Source: Clostridium sp. Marseille-P2415 (GTDB lineage Bacteria > Bacillota > Clostridia > Lachnospirales > Lachnospiraceae). From it: 64,000 bases of DNA. Shown here piece by piece: positions 9,122-21,747 of this stretch. The stretch covers positions 3,231,587-3,295,586 of the forward strand of contig NZ_LT732526.1 in assembly GCF_900155545.1 (NCBI RefSeq). Reading direction: 5' to 3'. Within the stretch, counting starts at the first letter, position 1. The number at the start of each line of letters is the position of its first letter. Below the pieces are notes generated by a model. It worked only from the letters and a program-made list of their open reading frames with translations. It searched no databases and was not told the DNA's origin. The position numbers and the translations under genes are program-made.

Positions 9122-9799
9122 CTACCTGCACAGTCCTGAACGGCATCTCCTGCGGTGCATCTCATTAAGCAGAAGCACTGCAACTATATCATTCGTCCAG
9201 TTTCCTCCGCTATACTTAGGGGGACAACACGGACGCCGGCCTGGCGGGGGACCCCAATGAGAGGGGGGCGGACCTGGCGGCGGGCCCCATGGCGATAGAC
9301 CCCAATGAGGCGGTTTCGGGCCCGGTGGCGGACCCCACGGCGGCGCACCCCATGTCGAGTAACGCTGCCGGGGCGGCAGTTCCGCTCTCTCTATCTCGTT
9401 TGCTTCCCAGCCTATCTCTTCTGTATTCCGATTTTCCGAAGCCGCCTGTGCAAAATCTCCATTTCCGGTCATCTCCTCATCTGTTATGAGGCCATCCTCA
9501 TGGACCTGGCGGCAAATGGAATCACAAATCTGATTAATCAGTATACGATCCGGAAATTCATCATACATAGGGCTGTTCTTATAATCCAGATGATCGCACG
9601 CAGAAACCACATATTCCTGCAAACGTTTCATATGTCCCGGGTACATCCCCTGCAGATATTCCAAATCCTTTACTATGATATCTTTTCTCTCCATGGGACT
9701 CTCCGCAATGCTCCTGTCACCGTAAAGCATGTATGGCTCCAGCCCCTGGTGATTGTTTCCATAAGTATAATCTGGGTTATTCGGCACGGCTGTTATCAC
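9122..9799 (-). CDS. Proline/tryptophan-rich protein of unknown function
   Basis: Not recognised. The 225-residue product, starting at a GTG, has two parts. Residues 1 to about 140 are acidic and helical (KDIIVKDLEYLQGMYPGHMKRLQEYV), reminiscent of small clostridial proteins linked to spore or surface layers. Residues about 145-200 are a low-complexity tract with repeated WGPPPGP and PPHWG units. The tail (GNWTNDIVAVLLLNEMHRRRCRS) is basic and hydrophobic, resembling the C-terminal segments of some clostridial hypothetical proteins. No signal peptide is evident. No operon partner is close. A coat or envelope role is only a guess from composition. Confidence 0.6.
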   Translation of the reverse strand: MITAVPNNPDYTYGNNHQGLEPYMLYGDRSIAESPMERKDIIVKDLEYLQGMYPGHMKRLQEYVVSACDHLDYKNSPMYDEFPDRILINQICDSICRQVHEDGLITDEEMTGNGDFAQAASENRNTEEIGWEANEIERAELPPRQRYSTWGAPPWGPPPGPKPPHWGLSPWGPPPGPPPSHWGPPPGRRPCCPPKYSGGNWTNDIVAVLLLNEMHRRRCRSGLCR

Positions 9800-9921
9800 T
9801 CCCTGCTTTCTGCTTATACATCACTATTGTATGCATAGCAGAAATGAAAAGTGCAAAATTACATGAAACCGGAAGAAAAACGCAAACATGTTCGTTTGGC
9901 TCGTTGCCCGCGTAAATGAAA

Positions 9922-9960
9922 AGACGGTCTCCGGATATTTCTTTTATCAGGAAGCCGTCT
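9922..9960 (-). terminator. Terminator of nucleotidyltransferase copy 2
   Basis: A long imperfect stem (AGACGGCTTCC... pairing with ...GGAGACCGTCT on the minus strand) followed by TTTCATTT lies just downstream of the gene ending at 9971. Confidence 0.7.
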
Positions 9961-9970
9961 ATCTTCATTT

Positions 9971-10903
9971 TTATTTACTTTCATCAAATAACCGGTCCGG
10001 ATATACTCCTTCTGACACCAGGTTCCTTATGGCCTCTGCAACAGCAGCTTTATCCTCTTTATAGGTCACGCCAAACCACTTGTCCTTTGTCTCAAGCACC
10101 TTGACCCGGGCTCTATCAGAATGAACAAGTTTATCGATGATCTTAGGAAGCAGATATTCTGTTTTCACATCTCCTTCTTTTAGTCCATTAAGAAACTCTG
10201 GAAATCCTCTCTCCAGTTCTTTAAGAAACGCCGGAGAAAGTCCCCACATATTCATGGATACATTCTGCTCCAGCGGGAATGTCACCACGTTTCCATCCTC
10301 GTCACGCCCCTTGGCAGCACCACCGCATCTTTTAATCTCGTAAGTCTCCGCCACTTCCTTCAGTATCCCATTCTCATCCACGTGACATACCCCACGGGTC
10401 ACCCCGCCGTTCTCACTTAAGGTATTACCCAGTATGAATCCGCCCATGCAGATATCAAAAGGCTGTGACTGAGGATCCATCTCATTCACCAGATAATCAT
10501 GAATCTTTATAAAGCCTTCTTTTCCATAATAATCATCTGCGTTGATTACGATAAAAGGTTCATGGATCACATCTCTGGCGCACAGAATCGCCTGGCCTGT
10601 TCCCCATGGCTTTGTCCTGTCGGCGGGCCTTTTAAAACCAGCCGGAAGATCATCAAGTTCCTGATAGGCGTACTCCACGTGAGCGATCTTTTCTATCCTC
10701 TTTCCAATGATCTCCTTAAAATCCTGCTCCAAGTCCTTTCTGATGATGAACACGATCTTGTCAAATCCTGCTTCCAATGCATCATGAATGGAATAATCCA
10801 TGATAATCTCACCGCTGGGACCTACTGGCTCCAGCTGCTTGATTCCTCCGCCAAACCGGCTGCCAATGCCGGCTGCCATAATCACTAATGCTGTTTCCTT
10901 CAT
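9971..10903 (-). CDS. Sugar-phosphate nucleotidyltransferase (GlmU/GalU-like), copy 2
   Basis: The 310-residue protein is a paralogue of the one at 1427-2362. It has the same opening (TALVIMAAGIGSRFGGGIKQLEPV), the same INADDYYG metal site, the same NMWG and VTYKEDK blocks, and nearly equal length. It should transfer a nucleotide to a sugar phosphate for cell-surface polymer or glycogen synthesis; the exact substrate is not visible. It stands alone between the ATP synthase terminator and its own terminator. The two copies differ at many positions, so the duplication is old. Confidence 0.85.
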   Translation of the reverse strand: MKETALVIMAAGIGSRFGGGIKQLEPVGPSGEIIMDYSIHDALEAGFDKIVFIIRKDLEQDFKEIIGKRIEKIAHVEYAYQELDDLPAGFKRPADRTKPWGTGQAILCARDVIHEPFIVINADDYYGKEGFIKIHDYLVNEMDPQSQPFDICMGGFILGNTLSENGGVTRGVCHVDENGILKEVAETYEIKRCGGAAKGRDEDGNVVTFPLEQNVSMNMWGLSPAFLKELERGFPEFLNGLKEGDVKTEYLLPKIIDKLVHSDRARVKVLETKDKWFGVTYKEDKAAVAEAIRNLVSEGVYPDRLFDESK

Positions 10904-11000
10904 AATACTTTCTCCCTATTCGATTTTATCTGTCTTATAGTATAACACAGAAAATGAGTTTAATCCATAGGAACGATATCTCCGTCCAAACATCTGTTAA

Positions 11001-11040
11001 GAAAAAATAAGACTTGAACCTCTTTTGAAAGGTTCAAGTC
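11001..11040 (-). terminator. Terminator of the ATP synthase operon
   Basis: A perfect 10-bp stem (GACTTGAACC / GGTTCAAGTC, 11011-11040) is followed on the minus strand by TTATTTTTTC, directly after the atpC stop at 11046. Confidence 0.9.
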
Positions 11041-11045
11041 CAATA

Positions 11046-11444
11046 TTATTTTATAAGTGAAAGCCTTACAAGAGCCCTTTTAAGGGCTGTTTCCGCTCTC
11101 ATGATATCCACCTCACCGCTCTGTTCTTTTAAGCGGCGTTCTGCACGGACCTTGGCCTCCTCAGCCCGGCCTGCATCGATTTCTCCGGGCCATTCCGCAA
11201 TTTCTGCCATAATGACGATCTTTTCCGGTAAAATCTCAATAAAGCCAGATATCAGGGCCGCTTCCTTTACTCCGCCTTCCTCGTGGATCTTAAGGACTCC
11301 CGGGGCAACAATGGCAGTCATCGGAATATGGTTCCGGTATACACCGATGTCACCTTCCGTGGTGGTAAGCTCCACCATGGATGCCTCTCCCTCGTAGAAC
11401 TTCCGTTCCGGAGTGATGATCTGCAGTTTGAATAAATCAGCCAT
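11046..11444 (-). CDS. atpC: ATP synthase F1 epsilon subunit
   Basis: The epsilon subunit is part of the central stalk and regulates F1. The 132-residue protein has the expected N-terminal beta-sandwich (LQIITPERKFYEGEASMVELTTTEGDIGV, RNHIPM, GVLKIHEEGG) and a C-terminal helical hairpin (AEEAKVRAERRL... ALKRALVRLSLI) that can extend into F1 to inhibit ATP hydrolysis. It is the last gene of the operon, 11 bp after atpD, followed by the operon terminator. Confidence 0.97.
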   Translation of the reverse strand: MADLFKLQIITPERKFYEGEASMVELTTTEGDIGVYRNHIPMTAIVAPGVLKIHEEGGVKEAALISGFIEILPEKIVIMAEIAEWPGEIDAGRAEEAKVRAERRLKEQSGEVDIMRAETALKRALVRLSLIK

Positions 11445-11455
11445 ATTCCCACCCC

Positions 11456-12865
<1,410 letters not shown>

Positions 12866-12940
12866 TTATTTATTTATGTGAGCAACGAGCCAAACAAACC
12901 TGCTTCCAAGTTCGCCTGGCCGCTCACCGAACAGTTATGC

Positions 12941-13795
12941 CTACGAAATTGCATTGGCTCCGGCTATAATCTCGGTAAGCTCCTGGGTTATGGAGCCCTG
13001 TCTTGCACGGTTATAGGCCAATCCCAGTTCTTCTATCATCTCTTCCGCATTGTTGGTCGCAGAGTCCATGGCGGTCATTCTGGCTCCGTTTTCACTGGCA
13101 ACGGCTTCCAGCAATGCGCCATAGATCAGACTGCTCATATACTTCGGAATAATGGAATCCAATACCTGATCCTCATTCGGCTCATAATTCATAAGAGCCA
13201 GATCCATCTTCCCGCTTCCCTCTTCCATTTCAACCGGAAGAAGCTTCTTAAGGGTCGGTATCTGGGTCACCGTATTCTTAAAAGAAGTATAAGCCAGATA
13301 AATTTCACCTATCCGGTTCTGTCCAAATGCGTCCAGAAGCTCCATAGTGATATCAGAAGCATCACGGTAGATCGGCTCATTGATTACTTCGGAATAATCC
13401 CGGGCAATCGCATAACCCTTTTTTGCCAATGCTTCCTTCCCTTTTCTTCCGATGGCATAGACATCCGTTAACTCCGCCGTAAGCCTGCCATCCCCCGCAA
13501 CCAGCTTGGCAATGTTGCTGTTGTAGCCCCCTGCCAGTCCGCGGTTTGAAGTGATGACGATAACGGCCTTCCGTTTGGAATCCCCTGCCTTTAAATACTT
13601 ATGCTCAATGTTGCCGGATTTACGCAGCATGGAGTTAATCGTATCATACATCATGTCGTAATAGGGTTTGGATTCCTCTGCCTTTGCTTTGGACTTCTGC
13701 AGCTTAACGGTAGATATGAGCTTCATGGCTTTCGTAATCTGTTCGGTACTCGATATACTGTCTCTTCTTCGTTTGATATCCCTAATGGATGCCAT
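12941..13795 (-). CDS. atpG: ATP synthase F1 gamma subunit
   Basis: Gamma is the rotating shaft that couples ion flow through Fo to catalysis in F1. The 284-residue protein starts MASIRDIKRRRDSISSTEQITKAMKLIST, the conserved N-terminal coiled coil, and ends with the conserved C-terminal helix AMDSATNNAEEMIEELGLAYNRARQGSITQELTEI (shortened here). A GGCAGGTG ribosome site precedes it. It follows atpA by 16 bp. Confidence 0.97.
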   Translation of the reverse strand: MASIRDIKRRRDSISSTEQITKAMKLISTVKLQKSKAKAEESKPYYDMMYDTINSMLRKSGNIEHKYLKAGDSKRKAVIVITSNRGLAGGYNSNIAKLVAGDGRLTAELTDVYAIGRKGKEALAKKGYAIARDYSEVINEPIYRDASDITMELLDAFGQNRIGEIYLAYTSFKNTVTQIPTLKKLLPVEMEEGSGKMDLALMNYEPNEDQVLDSIIPKYMSSLIYGALLEAVASENGARMTAMDSATNNAEEMIEELGLAYNRARQGSITQELTEIIAGANAIS

Positions 13796-13811
13796 GATTG
13801 TTCACCTGCCT

Positions 13812-15359
<1,548 letters not shown>

Positions 15360-15396
15360 CTAACGGCTGATCGAACGGCTGGCAGGAAAGAGGAAA

Positions 15397-15945
15397 TCAT
15401 GCCAGCTGCAGCTTTGATAAGCTGCGGCGCAATTCATAAATCTGGGTCTTAATGCTGGAATCCACCACGCGGTCCCCGATCCGGATTACCATGCCGCCTA
15501 TGATTGACGGATCTACTTTATAATCCATTTCAAAATCCACATACCGGGTCGTATCCAGTAATTTTTTTAAAAGCTGAGCCTTCTGCTCCTCTTTTAATTC
15601 CACGGCGCTGGTCACATGGGCCACGCCGATATTTTTATATTCTTTGACAGCGTTCACGAAGTATTCACAGATTGCCGGAATATCCTTCTGCCTGCCTTTG
15701 TCGACAATGACTGCCAGGAACCCCATCAGATCATCCGACACCCGTCCGGCGAAAACATTCTTAATAATGCCGATTTTTTCTTCCTTTACAATCTTCGGAT
15801 TATCAAGAAGCTCCGCTAATTCCCGGCTCTCGCGCCAAACCATCTGCAGGCCCTTCACTTCCTCGAACAAAGCGTCCACTTCCTGCTTTTCCAGGGCTTC
15901 CTCAAACAATGCATCGCCGTATACCTTTGATACTAGCTTTGCCAT
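15397..15945 (-). CDS. atpH: ATP synthase delta subunit
   Basis: Delta joins the peripheral stalk (b subunits) to the top of F1. The 182-residue protein has the OSCP/delta fold: an N-terminal helical domain (VYGDALFEEALEKQEVDAL) and the C-terminal motif VDPSIIGGMVIRIGDRVVDSSIKTQIYELRRSL, the most conserved part of the family. Its first 13 bases overlap the end of atpF, so the two are translationally coupled. Confidence 0.95.
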   Translation of the reverse strand: MAKLVSKVYGDALFEEALEKQEVDALFEEVKGLQMVWRESRELAELLDNPKIVKEEKIGIIKNVFAGRVSDDLMGFLAVIVDKGRQKDIPAICEYFVNAVKEYKNIGVAHVTSAVELKEEQKAQLLKKLLDTTRYVDFEMDYKVDPSIIGGMVIRIGDRVVDSSIKTQIYELRRSLSKLQLA

Positions 15946-16448
15946 GTACTCTCACCCATCTCTTTCAAAGTTTCGTCAATCAGGGCATCCTGCACCGTGG
16001 TATCAATGGAGGCAGCCACGACCTTACCGGCCATGACGGAAGCGATGGATATGATCTGTTCCTTCATATCATCAAGCGCTTTCTTTCTCTCCAGTTCAAC
16101 CTCCCGGTTGCCCCTCATCACGATGCGGTTTGCTTCATCCCTGGCTTCTGCAATAATCTCTGCCTCACGCTGCTTTGCTCTTTTTCTGGCATCCTCTAAG
16201 ATTGCTTCTGCCTCTTTCTTCACCTCATGAAGCTTTAATTCATATTCTTCCTTCATTGCATGCGCAGCTTCCATATCGTCAGCAGCGCTTTTTAATTCTC
16301 CCGCAATCTTCTGCTTTCTTTTTTCCAGCACTTCACGCACCGGATTGAACAGCATATAGGATAATGCAAAAAACAGGATGAATACGTTAACGCCTGTCAC
16401 AAATGATCCGAAAAGCAGCTGTGGGTCAAATCCCAATAATCGTTCCAA
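15933..16448 (-). CDS. atpF: ATP synthase Fo b subunit
   Basis: Subunit b is the peripheral stalk. The 171-residue protein has one N-terminal membrane segment (LFGSFVTGVNVFILFFALSYMLF, about residues 10-33), then the PVREVLEKRKQKIAGEL motif and a long charged helix that forms the coiled coil. Length is normal. It overlaps atpH by 13 bp and follows atpE. Confidence 0.96.
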   Translation of the reverse strand: MERLLGFDPQLLFGSFVTGVNVFILFFALSYMLFNPVREVLEKRKQKIAGELKSAADDMEAAHAMKEEYELKLHEVKKEAEAILEDARKRAKQREAEIIAEARDEANRIVMRGNREVELERKKALDDMKEQIISIASVMAGKVVAASIDTTVQDALIDETLKEMGESTWQS

Positions 16449-16519
16449 GGTTTCGCCTCCTCTCGCTCTTTATTCTTTCCCATTCTGCGGGCTGATTTTA
16501 ACTCCCGCCGCATCCGTCT

Positions 16520-17523
<1,004 letters not shown>

Positions 17524-17571
17524 ACGCTTAAGCCTCCTTTCTTAAGTGATCCCACCTGACCGCATACGGGA

Positions 17572-17973
17572 TCATTCTCCCTTTGCCCTGCGGGCTGCGA
17601 TCCTGTGTATAACAGGCTGAAGGAATGCCCCAGCCTTGAGTCCAAGGACTCCGATTACTACTGCGACCGGATGAAACCAGTCCGAAAACCGGGTAATTAC
17701 AGTCACCAGTATGGCAATAAGAAGCAAATAGCGGACCACAGAGCTGATCACACTCCGCTTCTGGACGGTCTTCGGATCTTCCGTCTTCATGGAGCTCTCA
17801 AGTACCAGCGCCATGGATAAAAACATGGCCAGGGATAAAACCATTCCCAAAAACAATCCTGCAAAAACGGCACGTTTGGGATACGTAAAAAACGCCGCAA
17901 GCATGGCTGCTGCCGTGAAAAGTACAATTCCAGCTGAAACTTCAAGCATCAGATTCTTTGTTTCCTTCCCCAT
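17572..17973 (-). CDS. atpI: ATP synthase subunit I-like membrane protein
   Basis: The 133-residue protein has four hydrophobic segments (LMLEVSAGIVLFTAAAMLAAFF, AGLFLGMVLSLAMFLSMAL, VRYLLLIAILVTVI, PVAVVIGVLGLKAGAFL). This topology matches AtpI/UncI, which helps assemble the c-ring. The family is poorly conserved, so the call rests on topology and on the position directly upstream of atpB. AGGAGG precedes the ATG. Confidence 0.8.
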   Translation of the reverse strand: MGKETKNLMLEVSAGIVLFTAAAMLAAFFTYPKRAVFAGLFLGMVLSLAMFLSMALVLESSMKTEDPKTVQKRSVISSVVRYLLLIAILVTVITRFSDWFHPVAVVIGVLGLKAGAFLQPVIHRIAARRAKGE

Positions 17974-17991
17974 TACAAGTCCTCCTGTCTA

Positions 17992-18327
17992 TCAAAGTTT
18001 CTCATCGTCATGTCGTTTCACACGGCTTGGCTGCTTGGGCTTATGCACGTTTGGCTGGTTTTCCTTTTGTCTCTCCATGCGTGTCTTCTGATCCTCGTCC
18101 CTCTCCTCCCTTTCATTCATGGCAAGAGTGGCCTTCGCCATCTTATAGGCGTTTAAACCGCCTGCCAGAAATCCCAGAAACAGGAATAGTAACGTCAGCT
18201 TTGTCCCTGCATACCGGTCAAGGTAGTAACCGGCAAGAATGCAGACGAATACAGGTACCATGACACTTAACCCCAGTTGGGTCACCATCATGAAACTTCT
18301 CATTACGCTTTTTTTATGACGCATCAT
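17992..18327 (-). CDS. atpZ: AtpZ/AtpI-family membrane protein, first gene of ATP synthase operon
   Basis: About 111 residues from the ATG at 18327. Two membrane hairpin segments (MMVTQLGLSVMVPVFVCILAGYYLDRY and LTLLFLFLGFLAGGLNAYKMA) with the GYYLD and GFLAGG pattern of the AtpZ family are followed by a basic, charged tail. The longer frame starting at 18354 would begin almost at the predicted transcription start (-10 box at 18364-18369), so the inner ATG is preferred. AtpZ with AtpI has been proposed to form a cation channel that supports the synthase. Confidence 0.75.
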   Translation of the reverse strand: MMRHKKSVMRSFMMVTQLGLSVMVPVFVCILAGYYLDRYAGTKLTLLFLFLGFLAGGLNAYKMAKATLAMNEREERDEDQKTRMERQKENQPNVHKPKQPSRVKRHDDEKL

Positions 18328-18363
18328 TACACCTGCTTCCTGCATCCTGCACATATACTTGGT

Positions 18364-18392
18364 ATTATACCTAATTATTTTTGTTTTGTCTA
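18364..18392 (-). promoter_or_regulatory. Promoter of the ATP synthase operon
   Basis: On the minus strand TAGACA (-35, 18387-18392), a 17-bp spacer and a perfect TATAAT (-10, 18364-18369) lie about 35 bp upstream of the preferred atpZ start. A second TATAAT further upstream lacks a good -35. Confidence 0.6.
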
Positions 18393-18533
18393 TTATATAC
18401 GGAAATATTACTGGATTTTTATGGAAGATGTATAGAATATTAGTAACTGAATGCTCATTATAAAACGATATTCCTTAAAATTTGTAACCCGCCAAAAAAC
18501 TCCGGGGTTTTACATGATTTAAATGGAAAATAT

Positions 18534-18584
18534 GTAAAAGGTCTGATTTCTGCGAGAGGAACCCGTAAAAACCAGACCTTTTAC
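18534..18584 (-). terminator. Terminator of the choline microcompartment operon
   Basis: A perfect 12-bp stem (GTAAAAGGTCTG at 18534-18545 and CAGACCTTTTAC at 18573-18584) lies just after the last shell gene. The minus-strand end CTTTTACATATTTT supplies the T-rich tail. Confidence 0.8.
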
Positions 18585-18595
18585 CAAATTTTTAA

Positions 18596-18880
18596 TTATG
18601 CCTCTTTTGTACCCGGAAGAATTGTTTCAACCTCTGCATGCGGGCGGGGAATTACATGTACGGATACCAGCTCGCCTACGCGCTGAGCTGCTGCTGCACC
18701 TGCATCGGTAGCTGCCTTAACAGCTCCTACATCGCCTCTTACCATAACAGTAACAAGACCGCCGCCTACGAATTCCTTGCCGATCAGGGTAACGTTTGCT
18801 GCCTTAACCATAGCATCTGCTGCTTCGATGGATCCAATTAAACCTTTTGTTTCAATCATTCCTAATGCATCGTATTTCAT
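18596..18880 (-). CDS. BMC-H hexameric shell protein (PduA/PduJ-like), distal copy
   Basis: The 94-residue protein is a single canonical BMC domain: [60 protein letters not shown]. Such proteins tile as hexamers into the microcompartment facets; the pore loop includes the VGGGL region. Residues 1-89 match the shell protein at 33499-33789 with only one difference (I/L at position 33), so the two ends of the operon encode almost the same hexamer. AGGAGG precedes it. It is the last gene of the operon. Confidence 0.95.
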   Translation of the reverse strand: MKYDALGMIETKGLIGSIEAADAMVKAANVTLIGKEFVGGGLVTVMVRGDVGAVKAATDAGAAAAQRVGELVSVHVIPRPHAEVETILPGTKEA

Positions 18881-18923
18881 TTTTAAATCCTCCTGATAAT
18901 ATAATTAATTTTTAATGGTTCAC

Positions 18924-19559
18924 TTACTTAACAATGGTAACGCTTGAAGAGCCGCCAAGCCCCATGGCATTGGCTTCTTCCGTATCAAGGTGGCATTCCA
19001 GGCTTGAAGTATCCGTTACACGGATTGCTACATGATTAAAAATGCCTCCGCGGATCCCTTCTGTCTGAATGCTTACGGTCTGTCCGTCATGTACGCCGAA
19101 TTTTACAGCATCTGCAGGACTCATGTGTATATGTCTCTGGGCAACGATTAAGCCCTCTTTTGTCTCTACGGAACCTTTCGGTCCTACCAGTGTGATTCCT
19201 GGTGTTCCGGCTAATTCACCGGACATCTTAGGCTCTGCTTTCTTACCAAGCTTAAAGCCGTCAGCTGCCAGGATCTCAATCTGAGTCTGTTTTCTGACCG
19301 GTCCTAAGATACGGACCTTTTCAATGGCTCCTTTGGGGCCGCATACGGTCACCGTTTCCTTGCAGGCATACTGTCCGGGCTGGGATAACTCTTTCATATT
19401 GGTAAGCTCATATCCCTTGCCGAAAAGAGCATCTAAGTCTTCCTGGGACAAATGCACGTGACGGTTGGAAACGCCTACTGGTATTTGGGACTCATCTTTT
19501 CCGGAGTCTGATTTCACAGCTTCCATTAAGAGCTGGATTACTGCTTCATATTTATCCAT
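18924..19559 (-). CDS. pduL: PduL-type phosphate propanoyl/acetyltransferase
   Basis: PduL converts acetyl-CoA and phosphate to acetyl phosphate and CoA in the microcompartment lumen, recycling CoA for the aldehyde dehydrogenase. The 211-residue protein has two PTAC repeats, each with a His-rich metal motif: PVGVSNRHVHLS near residue 30 and IVAQRHIHMSPADA near residue 140. The first 17 residues (DKYEAVIQLLMEAVKS) form an amphipathic helix followed by a linker, the typical encapsulation peptide. It is unrelated in sequence to Pta. It lies 25 bp after the active aldehyde dehydrogenase. Confidence 0.93.
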   Translation of the reverse strand: MDKYEAVIQLLMEAVKSDSGKDESQIPVGVSNRHVHLSQEDLDALFGKGYELTNMKELSQPGQYACKETVTVCGPKGAIEKVRILGPVRKQTQIEILAADGFKLGKKAEPKMSGELAGTPGITLVGPKGSVETKEGLIVAQRHIHMSPADAVKFGVHDGQTVSIQTEGIRGGIFNHVAIRVTDTSSLECHLDTEEANAMGLGGSSSVTIVK

Positions 19560-19583
19560 GATTGTTTCCTTTCCCAGTTGTGA

Positions 19584-21131
19584 TTACTGACCTTTCATAG
19601 CCAGTACAATTTCTTTCACAAGCGCTGCCAGCTTCTCGTTGTCATCACAGCCGCTCTGGCAGGATGATACCGGAGCGGTTTCCTTCTTTTCAAAGGAAGC
19701 TACAAAGTCAGCCGGGCTGCATGCAGCTTTTGTGCCGTTGTCTTTCCATATAAAGGTTGGATCATCGGCTGCGATGGTCGCACAATCCTTTAAGCCAAAT
19801 GCAACTGTCTTAATATTGATCAAATGCTTCGGACTTACATTTTCGGAAACAGAGCTTCCGCCGCAGGTTCCGCATCCTAAAGTAAAAGCGATCGGAAGTC
19901 CTGTGCTGATTCCTGTTCCGCCCTGGCTTCCGCCTGTATTTACAAGGATCCTGGAAGCAGGTTTTGCTGCGAATTTAAGTACTTTATCACGATCCTGGGT
20001 ATGGATGCTCATGGTATGTCCGATTCCGTTCTGTAACAGGCGAATGCTGAGTCCGCATGCTTCCTCCCAATCCTTAACGGTGTAGAAGCCAAGAACCGTT
20101 GTCAGTTTTTCATAGGATAGCGGATAACCGTCTCCAACGCCTTCCTGCTTACCGATTAAAACTTTGGTTCCTTCCGGGATCTGGATTCCGGCTGCGGCAG
20201 CAATGACCTGTGGAGAACGTCCAACGAATTTTGCATTCATGCTATGGCCATTCCTGAATAACAGGCTGCAGACTTTGTCGGTTTCTTCCTTTGTCATGAA
20301 GTATCCGCCCTGGCTCTTTAACTCAGCAACTACTTCTGCATGATTGCTTTCCTCGCAGATAATTGACTGCTCAGAAGCGCAGATGGTACCATAATCAAAT
20401 GTCTTGCTGGCGATGATAGTTTTTACAGCTTCTTTCACGTTTGCCGTCTTCTCAATATAAGCCGGAGAGTTTCCTGCGCCTACGCCGATAGCCGGCTTTC
20501 CTGCGCTGTAAGCAGCTTTTACCATTCCAGGACCACCGGTTGCGATGATGATGGAAACTTCCCTGCATTTCATCAGCTCATTGGTGGAACCCATGGAAGG
20601 CATGGATACACAGCCGATGATTCCCTCCGGAGCGCCTGCTGCGATAGCGGCGTCACGCATGACCTCAGCTGCCTTTAAAGTACATTTTGCAGCGGATGGA
20701 TGTGGGGAGAATACGATCGCATTTCCTGATTTAACAGCGATCATAGACTTAAAAAATACAGTGGAAGTAGGGTTTGTGGAAGGAACGATACCCATGATAA
20801 GTCCTACCGGTTCTGCTACTTCAATGGTTTTATTTACAGTATCCTCGGAAAGAATGCCTGTTGTCTTCATGCCTTTGATCTGCTCGTATAAAAGTGTGGA
20901 GGCTGCGTGATTTTTATATGCTTTATCCATTACTTTACCGAATCCTGTTTCCTCCACAGCCATTTCTGCCAGGCAGAGAGCGTGTTCCTCTCCTGCCTTA
21001 GCCATGCTCTTAAGTATGGTATCTATCTGTTCTTCCGTAAATCCGGCAATTTTTTTTGCGGCCGCTTCCCCGCATCTTGCTAAATCCCTTGCTTCCTGGA
21101 TGGAACGTAAATCATAATCAAAATTTTCCAT
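19584..21131 (-). CDS. CoA-acylating acetaldehyde dehydrogenase (catalytic Cys present)
   Basis: This should oxidise acetaldehyde from choline cleavage to acetyl-CoA with NAD. The 515-residue protein is an EutE/PduP-class aldehyde dehydrogenase: IVPSTNPTSTVFFK, IATGGPGMVKAAYSAGKPAIGVGAGNSP, and FDYGTICASEQSII with the catalytic Cys at residue 251. The C-terminus (NEKLAALVKEIVLAMKG) is an amphipathic helix after a Gly/Ser/Cys linker and probably acts as an encapsulation peptide. Its neighbours are PduL and an extended shell protein. The operon encodes a second homologue at 30045-31541 that lacks the cysteine. Confidence 0.94.
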   Translation of the reverse strand: MENFDYDLRSIQEARDLARCGEAAAKKIAGFTEEQIDTILKSMAKAGEEHALCLAEMAVEETGFGKVMDKAYKNHAASTLLYEQIKGMKTTGILSEDTVNKTIEVAEPVGLIMGIVPSTNPTSTVFFKSMIAVKSGNAIVFSPHPSAAKCTLKAAEVMRDAAIAAGAPEGIIGCVSMPSMGSTNELMKCREVSIIIATGGPGMVKAAYSAGKPAIGVGAGNSPAYIEKTANVKEAVKTIIASKTFDYGTICASEQSIICEESNHAEVVAELKSQGGYFMTKEETDKVCSLLFRNGHSMNAKFVGRSPQVIAAAAGIQIPEGTKVLIGKQEGVGDGYPLSYEKLTTVLGFYTVKDWEEACGLSIRLLQNGIGHTMSIHTQDRDKVLKFAAKPASRILVNTGGSQGGTGISTGLPIAFTLGCGTCGGSSVSENVSPKHLINIKTVAFGLKDCATIAADDPTFIWKDNGTKAACSPADFVASFEKKETAPVSSCQSGCDDNEKLAALVKEIVLAMKGQ

Positions 21132-21154
21132 GTTCCATTTCTCCTTTCAAAATC

Positions 21155-21736
21155 TTAATCATTCTGTCCATAATACTTCCCGAATTCTTCCAGCAGCAGG
21201 GTTTTATTTGCCTTTGAAATTTCTCGTCCGGCTATACTGAATTCCGGATATTCACGGGCAAGCGTCCTAAGCTCTGTTACCTTCATATCTTCAAGTATCT
21301 TCATGGTTTCTTCCAGACCATCCTGCTTCATCCATAAGTCCACGGTTTCTCTTTTTATGGTATCCACCGATTCCGGTTCATTGGAAGATTCTTCGACCGG
21401 TTCTTCTGCCGTTATCTCTTTAAGTACCTCAACCTCTTGTTCTTTTTCCGGTTCGTCAGGAGTACCTCCGCCGATTACAGCCGTCAGCTCATCATGAGGC
21501 CTGGCAATAACATGGCGTGTAATTAAAGCAGCATCGTTTATGCGTTCTACCGCTGCTGCTCCGGCGTCCACCGCTGCCTTTACTGCCGCCACATCGCCGG
21601 TCACCGTAACAGCGATGAGTCCTCCGCCGACTTTGGTCTTTTCCATAAGGGACACGTCTGCTGCTTTTAACATGGCATCTGCCGCCTCTATGGCCGCCAG
21701 CACGCCTTTTGTTTCTATAAAGCCAAGTGCCTGCAT
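21155..21736 (-). CDS. BMC shell protein with C-terminal extension
   Basis: The 193-residue protein begins with a standard BMC domain (QALGFIETKGVLAAIEAADAMLKAA, VGGGLIAVTVTGDVAAVKAAVDAG, ARPHDEL; residues 1-90). An acidic linker rich in Glu and Pro follows (about 95-130). The last 60 residues (LEETMKILEDMKVTELRTLA...ISKANKTLLLEEFGKYYG) look like a small helix-turn-helix of the SAP/Rho-N kind. PduK-like proteins also carry extensions, but of another type. The extension may point into the lumen and bind cargo or nucleic acid; this is inference from its sequence pattern. Confidence 0.88.
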   Translation of the reverse strand: MQALGFIETKGVLAAIEAADAMLKAADVSLMEKTKVGGGLIAVTVTGDVAAVKAAVDAGAAAVERINDAALITRHVIARPHDELTAVIGGGTPDEPEKEQEVEVLKEITAEEPVEESSNEPESVDTIKRETVDLWMKQDGLEETMKILEDMKVTELRTLAREYPEFSIAGREISKANKTLLLEEFGKYYGQND

Positions 21737-21747
21737 TGTTTACCTCC

